A DNA stretch of 64,000 nt, taken from contig CANQFZ010000001.1 of NCBI GenBank assembly GCA_947600065.1, positions 62,001 to 126,000 on the forward strand, read 5' to 3'. Positions 1 to 9,368 of this stretch are shown here, piece by piece. How positions within the stretch are numbered: position 1 is the stretch's first letter; every line of letters begins with the position of its first letter. Below the pieces are notes generated by a model. That model saw nothing but the letters and a program-made list of their open reading frames with translations. It was not told where the DNA came from and did not search any database. The DNA is from an uncultured Clostridia bacterium (lineage in GTDB: Bacteria; Bacillota; Clostridia; Oscillospirales; Ruminococcaceae). The position numbers were made by a program, and so were the translations under genes.

Positions 1-276
1 GGCGTTATAATCGTTGTCGCAACAATCGACCGCGAAAGCGGAAAGACTGTCGCAGGACCAGATATAGTGTCAAGGGGATTTGTCTATGTCCGCGAGAGCG
101 AAGAATTGTTAGAAGAAGCAAGAGAGGTCGTAAAGAACATAATGGACGACCTTCTTGAAAGAAATGTCCGCGAGTGGGGAAATATAAAGTCAGCCATGCG
201 CGACGGGCTCTCGGATTATATCTATTCAAAGACAAAAAGAAGCCCTATGATACTTCCGATAATAATGGAGATTTGA
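1..276 (+). CDS. rnj: Ribonuclease J, C-terminal part (5' end outside window)
   Basis: The open frame is already running at base 1 and ends at a TGA at 274-276. The 91 visible residues include VVATIDRESG and GPDIVSRGFVY, typical of the C-terminal part of RNase J after the metallo-beta-lactamase/beta-CASP core, followed by a helical tail ending in LPIIMEI. RNase J is a 5'-3' exonuclease and endonuclease for mRNA decay and rRNA maturation in Firmicutes. The catalytic core lies upstream of the window. It is followed 37 bp later by gdpP in the same direction, so the two may be co-transcribed. Family assignment is by recognition of the C-terminal motif only. Confidence 0.85.
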   Translation, partial: GVIIVVATIDRESGKTVAGPDIVSRGFVYVRESEELLEEAREVVKNIMDDLLERNVREWGNIKSAMRDGLSDYIYSKTKRSPMILPIIMEI

Positions 277-313
277 CATAGACAAAAAGCCGAATTAAAA
301 AGGCGGTGATAGT

Positions 314-2377
314 TTGAGAAATTTTTACAGGAGCAATGTTCTTCTTGCGATAGTATGCGCGCTTATTGTCGCGGTTATTGTGATAGACGTATATGTTTTC
401 AGACATGAGCCTGTTATTTTCTGGATATCGCTCCCGCTCCTGCTGGGAGTTTCGGGCGTAGCTCTGGGAAAACTGTTTCAAATCAGACAGAGCGAGTTTC
501 GTTATTTTGAGCAGCTTTCCGACGAGATAAAGGGCGCTCAGAGAAATTCGCTCGTAGATTTCCCAATGCCCATGGCTATAGTTGACAACAACAGAACCGT
601 TATCTGGAGCAACGACAACTTTAATGAGGAGTTTTTCACTCCCAATGAAGAACAGTATTCTATAGACGACGTTACGGAAATGCCGCTCGCGCTGTTTGGC
701 GCAGAGGGCAGGGAAATACGCTTCGAGGACAAGTGGTTTAGGGTATACTCAAATCCTCACAGCTACAGCGTTGATGAAAAGATACTGAAAAAACAGCTTT
801 TCGAGCCCGAACAGCCCGAACAGGACAACGAGACCATAACTATGCTCATTTTCCGCGATATAACCAACTTTAAAAAGCTGAAAATGACGCACGAAAAATC
901 GAAGCCTATCGTTATGATAGTTATGGTAGACAACTATGAGGAGCTGCTTTCGGGTGCAAAGGAAAGTGAAAGAGCATATGTCACCATACAAGTTGACAGG
1001 CTTATAGAGGAATATTTTGCGGAAAAAAAGGCAGTTCTTAAAAAAATAACGGGCGACAAATTTCTTATCGTTCTCGAAAGGCAGTACCTCGATGAAATGA
1101 TAAGCGAAAAGATGTCGCTTATAAATAAAGCTCACGAAATTATCGTCCGCGACAGAGCCGCAGTTACGCTTTCTATAGGCGTCGGCGATACGGCAGAGTC
1201 ATTGGCACAGGGCGAGAGGTTCGCCAGCGAGATGATAGAAAAGGCTCTCGAAAGAGGCGGCGACCAGGCGCTTATAAAGACCGCGAACGGCTTTAATGCG
1301 TTCGGCGCTGCGTCACCCGGCAGAGAGCGCACGGGAAAAGTAAAGATACGTCTTGCGGCGGAAAATATCAAGAGCCTTATAAGTACCGCAGATACTGTGT
1401 ACATAATGGGACACAGCTATGCGGATTTCGACAGCGCCGGCTCAGCTATAGGGCTTACCTGCGCGATAAGAAGATTGGGCATACCCGCGTATACCGTCGC
1501 TTGGTTTAGAGATGAAACAAAGACAAACGCAAAAGCCCTTTTTGATAAGTTCAGCGATTATGATACTTCCGTTGCTATCGAGCCCGAGGAAGCAAAAAAA
1601 TGGATAACGGACAAGTCAGTGCTTATAGTCGTTGATACGCATATCTTGAAAAAGCTTGAGGACAAAGAGCTTTATGAAATGGCAAAGAAAAACCGCGTGG
1701 TCATAGTCGATCATCACAGGCTGAGCGCGGGGGCAATAACCGAGTTCGGCGTAAGATGCCAGGAAAGCAACGCCTCGTCCGCTGCAGAGCTCGTGACAGA
1801 GCTTATACAGTATTTCAGCGCGGACGCGCTTATAAATGCGCGCGAGGCAGAGGCTCTTCTTGCGGGCATAATGCTCGACACAAAGGACTTTGTTATGCGC
1901 TCGGGAGTTTCAACGTTTGAAGCCGCAGCTTATCTTAAAAAGCAGGGCGCGGACACTATCACCGTTAAAAAGCTGTTCGACACCACTATTGAAAACAAGA
2001 TGAGAAAAGCGAAGATAATTTCTTCCGCAGAGATATACCGCGGAAAATGCGCTATCTCAAAGGTGAGCGAGAGCTTTTCGGGACTGCGTATAGTATGCGC
2101 ACAGGCGGCAGATGAAATGCTGTATATAAACAGCGTTGATGCAGCGTTTACTGTCTATCCGATAGAAAACGGCTGGGGAGTGAGCGCGAGATCTTTAGGA
2201 AAAATAAATGTTCAGGTCATCATGGAAAATCTGGGAACAAATCCCGACGACGGCGGCGGACATCAGTCAATGGCGGGAGCACAGCTATACGGCTGTTCGC
2301 TCGACGAAGCCTATGACAGCCTTACGAAAGCCATAGATGTATATTTCTCGAATGTGCCCGAGGAACCTAAAAAATAG
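314..2377 (+). CDS. gdpP: Cyclic-di-AMP phosphodiesterase GdpP (YybT family)
   Basis: 687 residues, about the usual family length. Two N-terminal membrane helices (about 8-28 and 33-51) are followed by a PAS-like region (about 70-190), a degenerate GGDEF domain (about 200-325) and a DHH phosphodiesterase domain. The DHH part shows MGHSYADFDS near 365 and VDHH near 465, and the C-terminal DHHA1 part shows GGGHQSMAG near 652. The family hydrolyses c-di-AMP to pApA at the membrane. The start is TTG at 314, preceded by AGGCGGTGA; no better ATG lies nearby. It precedes rplI by 18 bp, and the gdpP-rplI-dnaB order is common in Firmicutes, which supports the call. Confidence 0.95.
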   Translation: MRNFYRSNVLLAIVCALIVAVIVIDVYVFRHEPVIFWISLPLLLGVSGVALGKLFQIRQSEFRYFEQLSDEIKGAQRNSLVDFPMPMAIVDNNRTVIWSNDNFNEEFFTPNEEQYSIDDVTEMPLALFGAEGREIRFEDKWFRVYSNPHSYSVDEKILKKQLFEPEQPEQDNETITMLIFRDITNFKKLKMTHEKSKPIVMIVMVDNYEELLSGAKESERAYVTIQVDRLIEEYFAEKKAVLKKITGDKFLIVLERQYLDEMISEKMSLINKAHEIIVRDRAAVTLSIGVGDTAESLAQGERFASEMIEKALERGGDQALIKTANGFNAFGAASPGRERTGKVKIRLAAENIKSLISTADTVYIMGHSYADFDSAGSAIGLTCAIRRLGIPAYTVAWFRDETKTNAKALFDKFSDYDTSVAIEPEEAKKWITDKSVLIVVDTHILKKLEDKELYEMAKKNRVVIVDHHRLSAGAITEFGVRCQESNASSAAELVTELIQYFSADALINAREAEALLAGIMLDTKDFVMRSGVSTFEAAAYLKKQGADTITVKKLFDTTIENKMRKAKIISSAEIYRGKCAISKVSESFSGLRIVCAQAADEMLYINSVDAAFTVYPIENGWGVSARSLGKINVQVIMENLGTNPDDGGGHQSMAGAQLYGCSLDEAYDSLTKAIDVYFSNVPEEPKK

Positions 2378-2401
2378 GAATTGTGAAAGGAGAACTTGTT
2401 T

Positions 2402-2854
2402 ATGAAAGTTATCTTGCTTGCAGATGTAAACGGAACGGGGAAAAAAGGCGAGGTCAAAGAAGTAAAGGACGGCTATGCAATAAACGGACTTATCAGAAAA
2501 GGTCTCGCACAAGAAGCCACCCCTCAAAACCTTAATCTTTTAAAGGGTCAGCAGGACGCGGCTCAGCATAAAATAGACGTTGAAAAAGCCTCTGCAAAGG
2601 CTATAGCGGAAAAGCTGGAGGGAAAGACCGTCTGTGTAAAAGCAAGAGCGGGACAGAACGGAAGGCTTTTCGGAACGGTAACTTCAAAAGAAGTTTCGGC
2701 TGAAATAAAGAGGTCGTTCGGCGTCGACGTCGATAAAAAGAAGATAAACATTCCCATGAAGATAGAGGGCTTTGGCGTTTATTCTGTTGAGGCGAAGCTT
2801 TATGCGGGGATATCCGCTAAGTTTTCGGTTGAGGTAACAGAGGAGGCGAAATAA
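2402..2854 (+). CDS. rplI: 50S ribosomal protein L9
   Basis: 150 residues beginning [20 protein letters not shown], the hallmark N-terminal L9 motif, with a long connecting helix (about 45-80) and a C-terminal RNA-binding domain. L9 binds 23S rRNA near the L1 stalk. A TTG six bases upstream (2396) would also be in frame, but AGGAG at 2389-2393 sits at a normal distance from ATG 2402, and the family starts at this Met. The stop codon overlaps the first base of the dnaB ATG, indicating translational coupling. Confidence 0.97.
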   Translation: MKVILLADVNGTGKKGEVKEVKDGYAINGLIRKGLAQEATPQNLNLLKGQQDAAQHKIDVEKASAKAIAEKLEGKTVCVKARAGQNGRLFGTVTSKEVSAEIKRSFGVDVDKKKINIPMKIEGFGVYSVEAKLYAGISAKFSVEVTEEAK

Positions 2855-4221
2855 TGTCTGCCGCTGATTTTGAGGGGATAAATCTCCCGTGCAATATCGG
2901 AGCGGAAAAGTCCGTTTTGGGGTGCGTCTTTGCAGATAACAACCGAAAAGGCGTTCTGAGCGAGGTTATCGGAAGTCTCCGCGCAGAGCATTTCTACGTA
3001 GAATTACACGCCGGCATCTACAGCGTTATGATGAGACTGTATCTCGCGGGTTCAAGACTTGATACGGTAGTTATACTCAATGAATGTATAAAAGAGGGAA
3101 TATTTGAAAGTGAAGAAGAAGCCTCTTCACGCACAAAAGAGTTTCTTGACGCGGCTCCGAGTTATTCTGCGATAACTGCTTATGCTAAGATCGTAATAGA
3201 AAAATATATGCTCCGAAGCCTTATACTTGCTGCAAACGATATAATCAAATCGGCAAGCTCCGAAACAGACGGCGCGGATAAAGCATTAGACCTTGCAGAG
3301 CATAAAATTTACGACATCAGAGCGGGCGAAGAGGACAGAAGCCTCACGCATATAAGCGGCATAGTTTTCGAGAGGATAAAAGACCTGACGGAGCTTGCAA
3401 AAGAGTCCGCCAAAAACAACGGAAAGCCCGTGCTGAAAGGTTTTGAAACGGGATTTTCGGAGGTCGATAAAAAGCTCTTCGGACTTAACGCTTCCGACCT
3501 GCTCATTCTTGCGGCAAGACCCGGAATGGGAAAAACGTCGTTTGCTATGAATATAGCCGTAAATGTGGCAAAAAAATACCGCGACAGGACAGTTTGCGTC
3601 TTTAGTCTCGAAATGTCAAAAGAACAGCTCGTTGCAAGAATGATATCCTCCGAAGCGCTCCTTTCGTCCGAGTCAATGAAAACGGGAATTATCTCAAACG
3701 ATAAATGGTCAAGCATAACCGAAGCTGCTGATGTTTTGTCGCAGCTTCCGATATACATCGACGATACTCCCGTTTGCAGCGTTACGACAGTAAAATCAAA
3801 GCTCAGGAGAATGAAAGGTCTCGGACTTGTAGTTATAGATTATCTCCAGCTTATGACTTCCGTAAATGATTATCATGGAAACAGAGTAGCAGAGATCTCG
3901 GAAATAACGAGAGATCTGAAGGTATTGGCAAAAGAGCTGAACGTGCCTGTAATAGTCCTTTCTCAGCTCGCGAGAGGAGCAGAAAAGCGCGAGGACAAGC
4001 GCCCGCTTCTATCCGACCTCAGAGATTCGGGTTCTATAGAGCAGGACGCGGATATAGTTATGTTTTTGTACAGAGACAGCTATTATGACCCTACAAACCC
4101 GAACAGGGAACTGTGCGAATGTAATATTGCCAAGAACCGCCACGGCGAAACAGGCGTCGCCAAAATAGGCTGGAAGGGCGAATATACAAAGTTTGTTAAT
4201 GTTGAATTCAAGCAGGTTTGA
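2854..4221 (+). CDS. dnaB: Replicative DNA helicase DnaB
   Basis: 455 residues, normal for DnaB. The N-terminal helical domain (about 10-150, starting NLPCNIGAEKSVLGC) is followed by a RecA-like motor with Walker A ARPGMGKTS at about 221-229 and a Walker B strand LVVIDYLQLM near 336; conserved helicase motifs LSQLARGAEKR and LRDSGSIEQDADIV follow. It unwinds DNA as a hexamer at the replication fork and would recruit primase. The start ATG overlaps the rplI stop; the 3' end abuts tilS. No anomalies were seen. Confidence 0.97.
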   Translation: MSAADFEGINLPCNIGAEKSVLGCVFADNNRKGVLSEVIGSLRAEHFYVELHAGIYSVMMRLYLAGSRLDTVVILNECIKEGIFESEEEASSRTKEFLDAAPSYSAITAYAKIVIEKYMLRSLILAANDIIKSASSETDGADKALDLAEHKIYDIRAGEEDRSLTHISGIVFERIKDLTELAKESAKNNGKPVLKGFETGFSEVDKKLFGLNASDLLILAARPGMGKTSFAMNIAVNVAKKYRDRTVCVFSLEMSKEQLVARMISSEALLSSESMKTGIISNDKWSSITEAADVLSQLPIYIDDTPVCSVTTVKSKLRRMKGLGLVVIDYLQLMTSVNDYHGNRVAEISEITRDLKVLAKELNVPVIVLSQLARGAEKREDKRPLLSDLRDSGSIEQDADIVMFLYRDSYYDPTNPNRELCECNIAKNRHGETGVAKIGWKGEYTKFVNVEFKQV

Positions 4222-4226
4222 GAAAA

Positions 4227-5216
4227 ATGGAACTTATCGAGAGTGCAAGAACGGCGATTTTCGGGAAAGATATCCTTGACGAAACAAAAACTGTAGTCTG
4301 CGCGCTTTCGGGCGGCGCAGACAGCACCGCGCTCCTTATCGCTCTGAAAGAGCTTTCCGATGAAACGGGATTTAAGCTCGGAGCTTGTCATTTAAACCAC
4401 GGGCTTCGCGGAGCAGACAGCGACGCTGACGAGCGGTTCTGTGCTGAGCTTTGTGAAAAAATGGGCGTGGAGCTTTACAGAAAAAAGGTCTGCGTAAACG
4501 AGCATATTGAAAAGCACGAAAGCCTTGAAGAAGCGGCAAGAAAAGTGCGCTACGGTTTTTTTGAAGAAGCAAGAAGCTATTTCGGAGAAAATTCCTATAT
4601 CGCTACCGCTCATAACGCAAACGACAACGCCGAAACCGTTCTTTTCAATATGATAAGAGGAACGGGGCTCAAAGGTCTTTGCGGCATACCGCCCTTTAGG
4701 GATAAAATAATCCGACCGCTTATATATGTAAGCAGAAGTGAAATAGAGGAGTTCCTCAAAGAGCGCGGTCAGACGTATGTCACCGATAAGACAAATTTTT
4801 CCGAGGACATTACAAGAAACAGGATAAGGCTGAAAATACTTCCCGAAATGATGAAGATAAATCCCTCGATTTTGGGAACAATATCGAGAATGACAAAAAA
4901 CCTCCGAAGCGACAGCGACCTTCTCGAAGAAATGTCCGAAGCCGCATTGAAAAACGCAAATCGTCAGAACGGCTACGAAGCGTCCGAGCTTGACAAACAG
5001 TGCGAGCCGATAAAGAGCAGAGCCATAAGGAAGATATTGATAAACGGCGGCGTAGAGCCGTCGGAGCTTAGGATAAAAACAGCGCTTTCTCTGCTGTCAA
5101 AACGCAGCGCCAGATACAATCCCTGTAAAAACAAGTTCTTTACGATAAGAAAAGGAATTTGCTTTGTGGAAAATATAGAGCAGAAATTCGGCGGTTTTAA
5201 CGAAAAGCACGGTTGA
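4227..5216 (+). CDS. tilS: tRNA(Ile)-lysidine synthetase TilS
   Basis: N-type PP-loop enzyme with SGGADST near residue 28-34 and the family motif HLNHGLRGADSDADERFC. It ligates lysine to C34 of the AUA-reading tRNA-Ile in an ATP-dependent reaction. The protein is about 329 residues, short compared with E. coli TilS, which fits forms with a reduced C-terminal region. A TTG at 4218 overlapping the dnaB stop is possible, but its only AGG lies one base upstream, whereas ATG 4227 is about 10 bases from that AGG, so ATG is preferred. hpt follows, as in Bacillus tilS-hpt-ftsH. Confidence 0.93.
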   Translation: MELIESARTAIFGKDILDETKTVVCALSGGADSTALLIALKELSDETGFKLGACHLNHGLRGADSDADERFCAELCEKMGVELYRKKVCVNEHIEKHESLEEAARKVRYGFFEEARSYFGENSYIATAHNANDNAETVLFNMIRGTGLKGLCGIPPFRDKIIRPLIYVSRSEIEEFLKERGQTYVTDKTNFSEDITRNRIRLKILPEMMKINPSILGTISRMTKNLRSDSDLLEEMSEAALKNANRQNGYEASELDKQCEPIKSRAIRKILINGGVEPSELRIKTALSLLSKRSARYNPCKNKFFTIRKGICFVENIEQKFGGFNEKHG

Positions 5217-5273
5217 GTGTTGAAAACTATTGTGTACAGCAAGGAAATTTCAGCAAATATTCATAAAATAGGT

Positions 5274-5302
5274 TTGCAATTTTTATCTTCTTATGATATA
5301 AT
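5274..5302 (+). promoter_or_regulatory. Sigma-A-type promoter for hpt
   Basis: TTGCAA (5274-5279), a 17-bp spacer, and a perfect TATAAT (5297-5302), 24 bp upstream of the hpt ATG. It suggests hpt can be expressed independently of the tilS operon. Confidence 0.7.
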
Positions 5303-5325
5303 AATTTGATGTAGGAGGAAAACAT

Positions 5326-5853
5326 ATGTTTTTTCCGAAAGAGGTAGAACGTATACTCTATACAGAGGAGCAGATAAATGCCCGCGTAAAAGAAATGGGA
5401 AAGCTTCTCACAAAAGAATACGCAGATAAAAACCCTTTGTTTTTGTGTGTCCTGCGCGGCGCGAGCGTTTTCTTCTGCGATTTGATAAGAAACGTCGAGT
5501 GTTCGCTTGAGATAGATTTTATAAGGGCGAAAAGCTATGTCGGGACAAATTCGAGCGGCAATGTCGAAATAGAAGGTGACCTTTCAAAAATTTCGGGAAG
5601 AGACGTTGTCATAGTTGAGGACATCGCAGATACCGCGAGAACACTTTCAAAGCTGAAAGAGCTTCTGCTTGAAAAAGCCCCGAAGTCGCTTAAAACGGTG
5701 GTCTTTCTCGACAAGCCCTCAAGGCGCGTCATAAAAGATTTTAAGGCCGACTATACCGGCTTTGAGATAGAAGATCATTTTGTGGTGGGATACGGTCTTG
5801 ACTGCGACGATAAATTCAGAAATCTTCCGTATGTCGGAGTTATGAAAACCTAA
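5326..5853 (+). CDS. hpt: Hypoxanthine phosphoribosyltransferase
   Basis: 175 residues of the type I phosphoribosyltransferase fold. The PRPP-binding loop reads VVIVEDIADTARTL (about residues 86-99) and the flexible-loop/hood parts look complete, including FIRAKSYVGT and LDKPSRRV. The enzyme converts hypoxanthine or guanine plus PRPP to IMP or GMP. The usual acidic pair reads ED and then D-T-A-R-T where many homologues have D-T-G-x-T, a Gly-to-Ala change in the loop. A strong TAGGAGGAAAACAT ribosome site precedes the ATG, and its own promoter lies just upstream. Confidence 0.93.
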   Translation: MFFPKEVERILYTEEQINARVKEMGKLLTKEYADKNPLFLCVLRGASVFFCDLIRNVECSLEIDFIRAKSYVGTNSSGNVEIEGDLSKISGRDVVIVEDIADTARTLSKLKELLLEKAPKSLKTVVFLDKPSRRVIKDFKADYTGFEIEDHFVVGYGLDCDDKFRNLPYVGVMKT

Positions 5854-5975
5854 AGTACATAATTTTCAGACTGAATTTAAAGTCGAGGCTTTAGATACAG
5901 ACTGTAATTTTTCGGCTGCGGATATCCGCGGCTTGTAAATATAAAATTCACGCGCAATGCGGAAAGGCGGTTTAA

Positions 5976-7913
5976 ATGAAGAAAAATAAGCTATCGGGCG
6001 TAATAATCTACTTTGTGATAATTTTACTTCTTATCTTCGGAGTAGTTTCCGTTCTGAATATGGTAAGCGGAAGCTCGAGGAGAGATACGGTGTCATATTC
6101 GGACATTATTTCCGAGTTTGATAACCTGAACGTTTCAAAATATGAGCTGGATCTCGGAAGCGGTCTTCTGAGATATTATATCAAGGGAACAGAAGGCGAT
6201 CCCAAACAGATAAAATCTTACAGCGTTCCGAATGTAAATATATTCCTGAACGATATAAACAGCGGGTATAACAAAGACGGAAAAATGGCGAATTACCGCG
6301 TGAGGTATAACGAGGCAAACCCCGACAAGCCCCTTGTCGAAAACTATATTCCCATTTCCGATAATTCATTCTGGCTTAATCTCCTGCCCTATCTGTTTCT
6401 CGTTCTCGTAATGGTAGTATTCACCATTGTTATCTTCAGGCAGACAACGGGCGGCGGAAAGATGAACTCTTTCTCCCGCGCGAACGTTCGTCAGATGACG
6501 GGAAAGAAAGTCACTTTCAATGACGTAGCGGGCGCTGATGAGGAAAAGCAGGAGCTTGTTGAAATAGTCGATTATCTGAAAAACCCCGGAAAATACCGCG
6601 AGATAGGCGCAAGAGTTCCCAAGGGCGTTCTGCTCGTAGGACCTCCCGGAACAGGTAAGACCCTTCTTGCAAAGGCAGTCGCAGGAGAAGCCGACGCACC
6701 GTTCTTCTCTATTTCGGGTTCGGATTTTGTCGAGATGTATGTCGGCGTCGGAGCATCGCGTGTGCGCGACCTGTTCGACCAGGCGAAAAAGCATACGCCG
6801 TCTATTATATTCATAGACGAAATAGACGCAGTCGGACGTCAGCGCGGCGCGGGTCTTGGCGGCGGTCACGACGAGCGTGAACAGACGTTGAACCAGCTGC
6901 TCGTTGAAATGGACGGCTTTACGGAAAACGAAAACATTATAGTAATGGCGGCTACAAACAGACGCGATATCCTCGACCCCGCGCTTATGCGTCCCGGACG
7001 TTTCGACAGACAGGTAGTAGTCAGCTATCCCGATATAAAAGGACGCGAGGAGATACTCAAAGTCCACACCAGAAACAAGAACATCGGTCCCGATGTTGAC
7101 CTTAAAACTATAGCCGCTACAACGGCAGGATTTACGGGAGCGGATCTTGAAAACCTCGTAAACGAAGCGGCGCTCCTTGCGGCAAGAAAGAACAAGCGCG
7201 CCATAACCAAGGAAGAAATAGAAGAAGCTACCATAAAGGTAGTCGCAGGACCCGAAAAGAAGTCAAAGGTCGTATCCGACGAAGAAAAGCGCCTCACCGC
7301 ATATCACGAGGCAGGTCACGCTATCACGACTTATTTCTGCAAGACGCAGGATAAGGTACACCAGGTGTCCATTGTTCCGCGCGGCTCTGCTGGCGGATTT
7401 ACAATGCATCTTCCCGAAAAGGACAGAAGCTTTATCTCAAAGACTTATATGGAAGAGTCAATAATTGTCCTGCTCGGAGGACGCGCGGCGGAAAAGCTCA
7501 TACTTGACGATATTTCAACGGGCGCGTCAAACGATATCGAACGCGCGACGGGCGTTGCACGCGATATGGTAATGCGCTACGGTTTCTCCGAAAAGCTCGG
7601 TCCTATTCTCTACGGAAACGCTAGCCACGAGGTGTTCCTCGGCAGAGATTATTCTCAGGGCAAGAATTATTCCGAAAACGTCGCTTCGGAAATTGACGCG
7701 GAAATACGCGAGCTTATCGAAACAGGCTATGAAAAGGCTAAGGATATCCTTTCGGTACACGGCGATATGCTCGAAAAATGCGCGCAGTATCTGATGAAGC
7801 ACGAAAAGATAACAGGTCCCGATTTCTATAAACTTATGGCGGGAGAAATAACCATAGACGGCGAAAAGGTCGAGCTTGAAAAGGAATCGACCGACAGCGG
7901 CAGCGAAGAATAA
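5976..7913 (+). CDS. ftsH: ATP-dependent zinc metalloprotease FtsH
   Basis: 645 residues. Membrane helix 1 (about 8-30), an extracytoplasmic domain to about 130, helix 2 (about 132-154), an AAA+ domain with Walker A GPPGTGKT (222-229), Walker B FIDEID (279-284) and the arginine-finger region [17 protein letters not shown], then the M41 protease with zinc motif HEAGH (444-448). FtsH degrades unassembled membrane proteins and short-lived regulators and extracts substrates with ATP. The ribosome site is GGAAAGGCGG. A 122-bp gap after hpt holds a small GCGGATATCCGC palindrome. A hairpin just after the stop probably ends the transcript. Confidence 0.97.
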   Translation: MKKNKLSGVIIYFVIILLLIFGVVSVLNMVSGSSRRDTVSYSDIISEFDNLNVSKYELDLGSGLLRYYIKGTEGDPKQIKSYSVPNVNIFLNDINSGYNKDGKMANYRVRYNEANPDKPLVENYIPISDNSFWLNLLPYLFLVLVMVVFTIVIFRQTTGGGKMNSFSRANVRQMTGKKVTFNDVAGADEEKQELVEIVDYLKNPGKYREIGARVPKGVLLVGPPGTGKTLLAKAVAGEADAPFFSISGSDFVEMYVGVGASRVRDLFDQAKKHTPSIIFIDEIDAVGRQRGAGLGGGHDEREQTLNQLLVEMDGFTENENIIVMAATNRRDILDPALMRPGRFDRQVVVSYPDIKGREEILKVHTRNKNIGPDVDLKTIAATTAGFTGADLENLVNEAALLAARKNKRAITKEEIEEATIKVVAGPEKKSKVVSDEEKRLTAYHEAGHAITTYFCKTQDKVHQVSIVPRGSAGGFTMHLPEKDRSFISKTYMEESIIVLLGGRAAEKLILDDISTGASNDIERATGVARDMVMRYGFSEKLGPILYGNASHEVFLGRDYSQGKNYSENVASEIDAEIRELIETGYEKAKDILSVHGDMLEKCAQYLMKHEKITGPDFYKLMAGEITIDGEKVELEKESTDSGSEE

Positions 7914-7917
7914 AAAA

Positions 7918-7952
7918 TTCGGAGCTAATGAGCAAAACTCATTAACTCCGAA
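7918..7952 (+). terminator. Hairpin after ftsH, probable terminator
   Basis: 15-base arms (7918-7932 and 7938-7952) with a single C-A mismatch and a 5-base loop of CAAAA. The tail is only weakly T-rich, so termination may be partial or the hairpin may protect the mRNA 3' end. Confidence 0.6.
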
Positions 7953-7981
7953 ATTGTTTAAAATCAGAAAGGCAGAGGGAT

Positions 7982-8401
7982 ATGATAGAATACATAGACA
8001 AAGCTCCTACGCTCGAAGAATATAAGGAAATGCGCCGAGCGGTAAACTTTATAGTACTGTCCGACAGAATAGCCAAAAACGCATTAAACAATGCGTTTCA
8101 TATAACCACCGTCCGCGATGACGGCAGAGCTATAGGAATGATAAGAGTGCTTTCTGACGGAAGCTACGCAAATTTCATAACCGATGTAATGGTCATTCCC
8201 GAATACCAGCACAGAGGTATCGGAACAGAAATGATGAAGCGGACAATGGATTTTATGTACAGCACGCTTGAAGAGGGCGAAACTATCATACTTTACCTTA
8301 TGTCTGCGTCGGGCAAAGAGCCTTTTTATAAACAATTCGGCTTTCGCGAGCGCCCAAACAAGGACTGGGGAGCAGGTATGAGCCAGTGGATAACAAAATA
8401 A
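7982..8401 (+). CDS. GNAT-family N-acetyltransferase
   Basis: 139 residues with the GNAT acetyl-CoA site near VMVIPEYQHRGIGTEMMKR, i.e. the R-G-x-G-T motif A, and a C-terminal FYKQFGFRERP motif common in small-molecule acetyltransferases. The acceptor is unknown. It stands alone between ftsH and a zinc-ribbon protein gene, with AGGCAGAGGG upstream of ATG 7982. It is soluble, with no signal or membrane segment. Confidence 0.85.
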   Translation: MIEYIDKAPTLEEYKEMRRAVNFIVLSDRIAKNALNNAFHITTVRDDGRAIGMIRVLSDGSYANFITDVMVIPEYQHRGIGTEMMKRTMDFMYSTLEEGETIILYLMSASGKEPFYKQFGFRERPNKDWGAGMSQWITK

Positions 8402-8438
8402 AACTTGTGCATTATTTTCGTAGTATGTGAAATAATTC

Positions 8439-8467
8439 TTGACAAAAGTTTATTGTTATGTTATAAT
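8439..8467 (+). promoter_or_regulatory. Sigma-A-type promoter for the zinc-ribbon gene
   Basis: TTGACA (8439-8444), a 17-bp spacer and TATAAT (8462-8467), a consensus match. The leader then carries a small GTGGC-ATT-GCCAC hairpin before the ribosome site AGAGAGG of the gene at 8550. Confidence 0.75.
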
Positions 8468-8549
8468 GTTTAGGATAGGGAAGTGTGGCATTGCCACGAA
8501 GCTTTGTTTTTTATACATAGCGGAAATTACATTTAAAGAGAGGTAAATT

Positions 8550-9074
8550 ATGGAAAGATTTTGTCCTACTTGCGGTGCTCTCGTACAGGGAGACGGGGAA
8601 TTTTGCCCTTCGTGCGGCGGAAAGCTCAGCACAGCGGTAAACCTTGAAAAGCCGAGCACATCACAGACTTCTGCGGGAGGGAGTATGCCTGCTTCGACAA
8701 ACACAAACCGGACCAACCAGAGCAGCAATTATTCGCAGATGCCGAACTATCCGCAGAATTTTAATTCGGGAAATACGAGTTCGTCGCAAGGCGGAATGAC
8801 TGTTGGTCAGTGGGTGCTTACGATATTCCTTTCTGGGCTCGGTATAATCGGAATTATACTTTTGTTTGTATGGGCGTTCAGCAACGATACAGACCCTGTA
8901 AAGAAAAATTATGCGCGCGCTATGCTTATCTGGGAGGCAATTGCGCTGGGACTGGTAATACTGTTCTACGGCGGCTTGTGCATGTGCGGATTGTCTTTAA
9001 GCAATATCTTCAGAGACACATATGGCGGCTTTTTAGATGATTTGGATTATGCCTCGTTATTTATCGGACTGTAA
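8550..9074 (+). CDS. Zinc-ribbon membrane protein, function unknown
   Basis: 174 residues. The N-terminus is a double CxxC zinc ribbon (CPTCGALVQGDGEFCPSCGG, residues 5-24), then a Ser/Asn/Gln-rich linker (about 35-85), then two hydrophobic helices (about 89-113 and 128-155). This layout resembles the zinc-ribbon_2/DUF4339-like membrane proteins of clostridia, for which no function is established. It has its own consensus promoter. A second, larger zinc-ribbon membrane protein is encoded convergently 275 bp downstream; the two ribbons are similar in plan. Confidence 0.75.
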   Translation: MERFCPTCGALVQGDGEFCPSCGGKLSTAVNLEKPSTSQTSAGGSMPASTNTNRTNQSSNYSQMPNYPQNFNSGNTSSSQGGMTVGQWVLTIFLSGLGIIGIILLFVWAFSNDTDPVKKNYARAMLIWEAIALGLVILFYGGLCMCGLSLSNIFRDTYGGFLDDLDYASLFIGL

Positions 9075-9110
9075 TTATAAAAACCCTGTAGTCGGTTGAC
9101 AGGGCACGAT

Positions 9111-9138
9111 GTCAGTGTACAGTGGACAGTGTACAGTT
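9111..9138. repeat. Four tandem degenerate heptamers (ACAGTGT type)
   Basis: 28 bases that read as four 7-bp units: GTCAGTG, TACAGTG, GACAGTG, TACAGTT. It lies between the stop of the zinc-ribbon gene and hairpins, and uses a different unit from the TAGAGGC-type arrays nearby while keeping the same period. Confidence 0.7.
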
Positions 9139-9143
9139 ATTGT

Positions 9144-9217
9144 GTCCGCCTTTCGGCGGACGGATTTAGATTGTTCTATAATAATAAAGAGCGTAAGCCT
9201 GCGGTAGGTTTACGCTC
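9144..9217 (+). terminator. Two successive hairpins downstream of the zinc-ribbon gene
   Basis: First GTCCGCC-TTTC-GGCGGAC (9144-9161), then 12-base arms at 9189-9200 and 9206-9217 with one G-T wobble, giving a GAGCGTAAGCCT stem. Neither is followed by a long T run on the plus strand. A smaller CCCTGT/ACAGGG hairpin lies at 9084-9104. Confidence 0.5.
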
Positions 9218-9221
9218 GTTG

Positions 9222-9368
9222 CTTCTAGAGGCTGGAGATTAGAGGTTAGAAGCTAGAATTAAGAGGTAAGGATAAAACCTTACCTCTTATTTCTTTTATA
9301 CGTTAAATTTAGCAAATAACGTCTTAATTAAAACTCTAGCCTCTAGCCTCTAATCTCTAACCCCTAGA
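9222..9368. repeat. Inverted pair of heptamer arrays around a hairpin
   Basis: From about 9222 the sequence reads in 7-bp steps (CTAGAGG, CTGGAGA, TTAGAGG, TTAGAAG, CTAGAAT, TAAGAGG). A hairpin with 11-base arms AAGAGGTAAGG/CCTTACCTCTT (9261-9271, 9278-9288) follows. The reverse-complement heptamers (CTCTAGC, CTCTAGC, CTCTAAT, CTCTAAC, CCCTAGA) occupy about 9334-9368. The two arrays could pair to form a long imperfect stem. The far array also encodes the last codons of the convergent gene. Similar arrays occur at 12228, 25110 and 60229. Confidence 0.75.

Noticed and set aside
4218..4226. TTG start for tilS overlapping the dnaB stop
   Set aside because: The only AGG is one base upstream of TTG, while ATG 4227 has normal spacing; the TTG remains possible but weaker.
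6366..7067. 233-residue minus-strand ORF inside ftsH
   Set aside because: It is the antisense shadow of the FtsH AAA+ region; strong conservation of the plus-strand frame explains it.
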